Shown: positions 59,173-64,000 of the stretch, piece by piece
How the letters are laid out: each line of letters opens with the position of its first letter
How positions within the stretch are numbered: position 1 is the stretch's first letter
Assembly (NCBI GenBank): GCA_035578175.1
Contig: JAQMRL010000010.1
Span: forward strand, 36,526,784 to 36,590,783
DNA: 64,000 nt
From: Catonia carolina
Taxonomy: Eukaryota > Arthropoda > Insecta > Hemiptera > Achilidae
Reading direction: 5' to 3'
Program-made: the position numbers and the translations under genes
Notes under the pieces: generated by a model
Told to the model about the DNA's origin: nothing
The model's database searches: none
Seen by the model: only the letters and a program-made list of their open reading frames with translations

Positions 59173-60144
59173 TTTCGGTTAAGGCATTAGAGATTTCCTT
59201 ATCTAAAAATTCTATTGTAACTCATATTGTAATCTTATCGATAATAATATTGTACTCATATCGATTCTATTGTAATCCGTAGCTAAAAACGTGTGAACTT
59301 AAACGAGCAGTTCGCTAAAGCATATGTATTTAAAAATAGTATTAGATGAACCGAAGTATTATAGTTAAAAGAAGTCAGTTTTCATCGTGAAATAAAATCA
59401 ATCATTAATACTTCATTATCAGTTAAAGCGACGTCACCGTAGCTATGAAAGACATATGATCGAATTAAGTGATTACTTTGGAGCATTGTATTTATAGGTT
59501 ACTTTTAAAAATGGACAAAAGAGAAACAAGGTTTGACAAATAATTTTAAAAACTATTTTAATTTCTTTTTATTGTAATACCTAAGACAACAGAGTTTTAA
59601 TAGAGGATATCCTGGAGTAAATTTAGATTTGTCTAACGAAACAATATTCTCGTTTCTTTCAAATTCGATTCTAACCTAATTGGAAAGTTTGGAAACCCCA
59701 CTCTCGATATAAGAACAAAAACAAATCCTATCATTTCCAATCAAGTAAGAATTGTTATTATGTTGGTAGCAATAGAAGAACACAATCATCCAGAAGAGTC
59801 AATTGTTTTGTTTCTCTTACGAAGTTAGAAAGTGCATAGGACTACAGCACCTAAAGTTGTGTAGGACACGTGTGATGGGCAAACAATCTTGGGACGTAAT
59901 TGAGCTCAACTCTGTCAACACACACAGGCGATGAAATGGTTCACCAACAGTAATGAAAAGAAAACGTGAGGTTGTTGATGAAACTTTATTCGCCTCCTCA
60001 GGCTTATTTTCTGTATCCAAAGAAAAAATCATGAACTTAAAATCAACAGATCCAAATTAAGTAATTTAATCTTAGTTATTACATCTTTATTTTTAAAATC
60101 CGTAACTGATAATTCAGTATAATAGTCAAGTAAAAAGTAAAGTA
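59173..60144. other. AT-rich spacer
   Basis: The minus-strand ORF at 59817-60032 (71 codons) has no motif. Nothing else recognised. Confidence 0.45.
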
Positions 60145-60616
60145 AGTAAAATCTCGATGAACCGTCACTCTTTTAACCGTCACTTTTTGTTATCAGTCAG
60201 TACCCCAAACAAGAGGTTTATTACATTTGTTGCGTATTTGGGACATCGCAAATACGCAACAAAGCTCGAGACTCAAAGAAACAGAAGAAGGCGACAGATT
60301 ATAAAGTGTAAACCTAACTTCTTTTTCATGTAGAATTTCTAAAGTAAGTTTAGCTATTAATAATATCAGTTTATAGTTCTGAACCAGATTTTTGTAGTTT
60401 ACTTGTAAAAAATATAAACTTGTATTATCCGTTTGTATTTTTTCATTTTCGTCTTGACCACCTACGAAATTAGGCTACATACTGCATAATCAATAATTCA
60501 TATATTATAATCAGTTATTCACATAATATGTGAATTGAGAATTTCCTGTTATCCTTCTATTCGGTTATCCGTCAGGGTCATTGTCCCAACAATGATGGAT
60601 AATCGATGTTACACTG
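60145..60616. mobile_element. Pogo/Tigger-like MITE (472 bp)
   Basis: The left end AAGTAAAATCTCGATGAACC and the reverse complement of the right end, CAGTGTAACATCGATTATCC, share the CAGTNNAACNTCGATTANCC pattern of pogo/Tigger inverted repeats. The repeated AACCGTCACT motif follows just inside the left end. TA lies on both sides (60143-60144 and 60617-60618). There is no transposase. A perfect 15-bp inverted repeat is inside at 60226-60263. Confidence 0.65.
60226..60263. repeat. Perfect 15-bp inverted repeat
   Basis: TTTGTTGCGTATTTG, an 8-base spacer, then CAAATACGCAACAAA, inside the Tigger-like MITE. Confidence 0.85.
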
Positions 60617-61023
60617 TAGTATAATAGTAAAGGGCTTTCCATAATATTTATTGAGTATTTAGGGACTTTAATAAGTTACAAAAGTTTAGTTATTAACTTT
60701 TTCAGAAAGTTTGTAAGTTTTAAAATAAATTTAGTATGTTATAACATCCCTGAGGTTTCAAGGCGTAATTTGGTATTTGTTTTGTTGAATGCGAAAATAA
60801 TGCATACCACCTTTATATAAAGATACTTGCACAAGTATGCCAATAATCTGAAATTTTCAGGTAATTAATATTAGTTTTTTTCATTAATAATAAAGAATAA
60901 AATGATAGAGTATCAACTATTTTATTATGTAGAAGAAATTTATTTCGTTATAAGAATCTATTAAAGCGTAGATAGAAGTATAATGAGCGAATGATAAAAG
61001 GGCGTTTGTTAGAGAGAGAAAGG

Positions 61024-61075
<52 letters not shown>

Positions 61076-62334
61076 AAACAATCCGGTATTTTATGGCCAA
61101 GGTTTGAAAATCGCCCAGAATCGTTTACTAGTATTGTCAATAAATGTAATCACCATTCGATGACCATAAATCACTGGGTATTTTACAACGGCTGTTTGTT
61201 GAGGTGTAAAATAAACGTGTTACGAGCTTCGGACGACGCCGATGTTGGTTAGTGGTAGATTCACTACTCGTCGTCTATCTAAATCGGGGGAACAACATGG
61301 GGGAATGGCATGGGGGAACGAACGGTTAGCCATAATAGTAATAGACAGTATGGATACGTAGGTTACCATTAAATGAGCTTGACATTTACAACGAGATGCG
61401 TTACGAGTCTGTTTGTTGGTCCTATTTATTCTAGTAATGCATATTAAAATTATACTGTCAATGGGTCGTAAAATAAATATCCCATGATGTTTTGACAATA
61501 AAATCATCTTCAGTAATAATTATTATATGCACGCAAATTTGGCAATTAAAATTATTTATCAATAGGTAAAACATAAATAATTCCTCATAAAAATTTCCGT
61601 ATTATTGTGAAATTAATTGAAGGATTCGTTTAGGACGTAATAAAATTCTAATTAAACTATCTGCGAAACTATTCACAACAGATTTAATTACCGAATCAAT
61701 ATAATAGTAATAGAAATAATGAAATATTACAATTAAAATATGAAATGTGAATTAAATTTTTTTAAGTAATCAATCATATTATGAACTATAAAATATTTAA
61801 AAAAATCAAGGGACCGTCCATAGGAAAGGGACCTTATCTTCGCCCAAATCAAAAATGAGGTTTTTAGTGTTTCTTACTGAGAATTTAAAGCTAAAACAAT
61901 GATTTTTTACCACTTTTTTACCACTAATTATAAAAAAGTTACAGAACTTTGAAAATTAAGTTTAAAGAATCTCTTTTTTTCGGGAAATTTCAAATAAAGT
62001 TGGTTAAAATTTAGTGATAATATTTTTCAATTAATATATTTCTATTCGTATTTACATTAGGCCTACTTGTATTTGTCAGATGTCAGTCTTACTTATGTAA
62101 AATTTTGTACTGAATCCAGTGATTTCTTCTAATAATTTGATATTTGAAATAGTTAAAATCCTGTAACAGATTTTGTGAGACCATGTCAAATGTAAAAATT
62201 CCCTGGATGGAAAAAATTGAAAAATTTTATCGGAATTTTAACATACAACAGAGATAAAGCATAACAAAATATATACTTTTTTTATCAAATTGCATTAGTA
62301 ATTGAAATGACATTAAGGAAACTAATTTTAAAAC
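60617..62334. other. AT-rich spacer with a GA microsatellite
   Basis: Overlapping short ORFs at 61070-61252 (+) and 61220-61507 (-) have no recognisable content. A slightly GC-richer patch at 61215-61420 is unidentified. Confidence 0.45.
61010..61069. repeat. (GA)n microsatellite
   Basis: About 60 bases of GAGAGA with a few GGGA and AAAG interruptions at the left, pure at the right. Confidence 0.9.
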
Positions 62335-62757
62335 CTGCTCGTAACAGACAGGTGGAGTGTCAAATTATTTGAACTCAATCTGTTCGTTGCAGGGCTAAAA
62401 TAAATAGTCCTGTTTCTTATTGCATGGTCAGCCAATTAAATGACTGAATTATTTAAGAACAGAAGAGGTAGAGGTGTAAAAGTCACTAATCAGAGTTATC
62501 TCCTCTGAAAGTAATGAAATTTCATAATTCAGCAAGACCCTATGATAAATAAAGTGAAGGTGTTATTTGCAGAGTGTAAAATATATGTATATGCTTTTAT
62601 TATTTATGTATGTGCTCGTATGTGCTTTTCGGCATGCTGATAAGCGTACTTTCCCACTCAGTGAGAAAGGCAATGGCAAACCACTTTACTCCTGGTTTTA
62701 CTTAGTAAAACCTCTACAGGTTCAAACCAGCCTGTCGGCTGATGACCTACACAACAA
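62335..62757 (+). repeat. Interspersed repeat family A, copy 8 (full length, small insertion)
   Basis: From GCTCGTAACAGACAGGTGG to GATGACCTACACAACAA. About 38 extra bases lie near 62583-62620 (ATGTATATGCTTTTATTATT and after) relative to other copies, next to a short duplication of TATGTGCT. It includes CAGGTTCAAACCAGCC near the 3' end, which resembles a pol III B-box but at an unusual position. Confidence 0.8.
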
Positions 62758-64000
62758 TCTAAAAACAAAAAAATAAGAAGATAATGGTACTGTAAATAGG
62801 CTTAAACTAAAAATTTACATTCTGAGAATTTTATTGATTTTCTTGTTAAGTGTGGAGGCACCAATCTTGACTATTTTCTTGGAAGAAATGCTTCCACTTT
62901 TCTCATGTTTTGAGCCAGAAATTTTAGTTTTTCTTTTACGTATCCAAACGAAAAGGTATCTTAACTTTACTAATGTATTTCTTATTGGACATATGTGATG
63001 TACTGTCCATTTTTGGGAATTTAATCAGGTTTAAAATTCAAAATAAAATAAAATTAGGGTTATTTTTATTCACAGAAAATAGTAAGCAATACTTTAAACA
63101 AAATAACAGAAAATGTTATTTTTGACGTAATTTCGTTGTTTTTCTCTCCTGAAAATTTTGCTTAGTGAAGATAAAGTCCGTTGTCCTATAGACGGTCACT
63201 GGTTTTCCTTGATTTTACTAGCTAGTAAAATTTACAACTGTTTATAAAACAAGGAGTGAATGAGTTGATTATGAAATGAGACAAAACGCGCTTTAAGACT
63301 TTGAGCAGATCACCACCCAACAGTGGACCATAGCTATAATTTTTCTCTAAATGTTTTACATAAGTTCATGTACTATCGAAATTACTCATTAAAAAATTGT
63401 ATCACTACTCCATCGTCGGCATAGACGTCTGCAGAGATTTTAGAGAAAGTGTGGAAGGTAAAGATTACCTGTTCGTTGCTGAGGGAAGGTAATTTCTTAC
63501 GTGATCTTTTGTAATTGTCACGTACGGGATTTTGACGTCATTTGCAAAAGGGAGCATTTGTAATTTGTCGCAATAATAAATCAATAAAAAGTTCCATAGA
63601 TTTGGCTAGCTAAATACGCTATTATAAGCGTACTTGTAATATTTTTAACCTTATAGGTATTATTTTATCGATATGGTTTGTTCCTATGATACGCTTGTTC
63701 AAGATTGGTGCTATTTAGTAGGCAGAATACAAACTTAGAACTTTCTAAACGTAAAAATCATTTCTATTAGCCCAAATTGTTTTACTGTTTCCGTAGGTTT
63801 ATTCTGTGAAAACAGAATCCATAAATCGTTTGACGAAAAGTTTATTCTGCTTAGTGAACTGCGATCGAATGTTACTCCTACATATCAGCACACTCATCAT
63901 ACGATGTGATTCTAACGTAGCCAGGAATCGAAACATCCCTATGTATAATATATATCCCATTGTTTACATGCCCGTGCATAGTATACATTACTCAAAGCCC
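62758..64000. other. AT-rich spacer to window end
   Basis: No genes or elements recognised. A perfect 20-bp palindrome, ATTTTACTAGCTAGTAAAAT, lies at 63212-63231. Confidence 0.5.

Overview
This is AT-rich eukaryotic, almost certainly insect, intergenic DNA. I found no convincing host gene, exon series, rRNA or intact tRNA gene. What can be read is transposable elements in many states of decay. The mixture (Jockey-clade LINEs, RTE-type LINEs, mariner-like transposons with TA duplications, a pogo/Tigger-like MITE, several tRNA-headed SINEs, long foldback elements) fits an arthropod with a large repeat-rich genome. A hemipteran is my guess from general familiarity, not a demonstrated placement.

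Layout. 1-3.2 kb: an RTE-type LINE (endonuclease plus RT, one frameshift, a shortened C-terminal region, TAA-type tail). 3.2-5.1 kb: pile-up of an unclassified ~400-bp repeat (here 'family A'), another repeat ('F'), a mariner fragment, a LINE RT tail and a tRNA-headed SINE ('C'). 6.7-7.8 kb: a foldback element with a family A copy inside. 8-12 kb: two LINE fragments, a SINE ('D'), repeat 'E' and family A. 13.3-14.3 kb: a mariner-like element with intact ends and an in-frame internally deleted transposase. 17.8-24.9 kb: RTE fragments, SINE B, family A, a microsatellite-bearing repeat and a MITE-like segment. 26.5-27.8 kb: an exact 113-bp direct repeat, a palindromic tandem array and SINE D.

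28.05-32.46 kb: a complete Jockey-clade LINE (minus strand) with an 11-bp target-site duplication, ORF1 and ORF2 joined by a TAATG stop/start overlap, and few inactivating changes. 34.4-35.4 kb: a ~1-kb foldback element with a CA/CG tract in one arm only. 38.62-43.07 kb: a second, different, better preserved Jockey-clade LINE (minus strand), also with an 11-bp duplication, an intact 450-residue ORF1 and an ORF2 interrupted by a single TGA.

44.3-45.6 kb: two family A copies facing each other around a SINE D, one split by a 230-bp hairpin MITE. 47.0-47.7 kb: two SINE B copies tail to tail. 52.4-53.9 kb: a nest in which a LINE 3' end is split by a mariner derivative and by a SINE C with an 11-bp duplication. 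55-57.8 kb: LINE tail, MITE with an arm-specific octamer expansion, family A, SINE B and a probable LINE 3' end. 60.1-60.6 kb: pogo/Tigger-like MITE. 62.3-62.8 kb: the last family A copy.

No coordinated host pathway can be inferred. The biology is that of autonomous LINEs (two Jockey-clade, one RTE), the SINEs that may depend on such machinery, and DNA transposon derivatives that need transposase from elsewhere. The most informative objects are the two near-intact Jockey elements with different ORF1/ORF2 junctions, and the foldback/MITE elements whose tandem expansions sit in only one arm.
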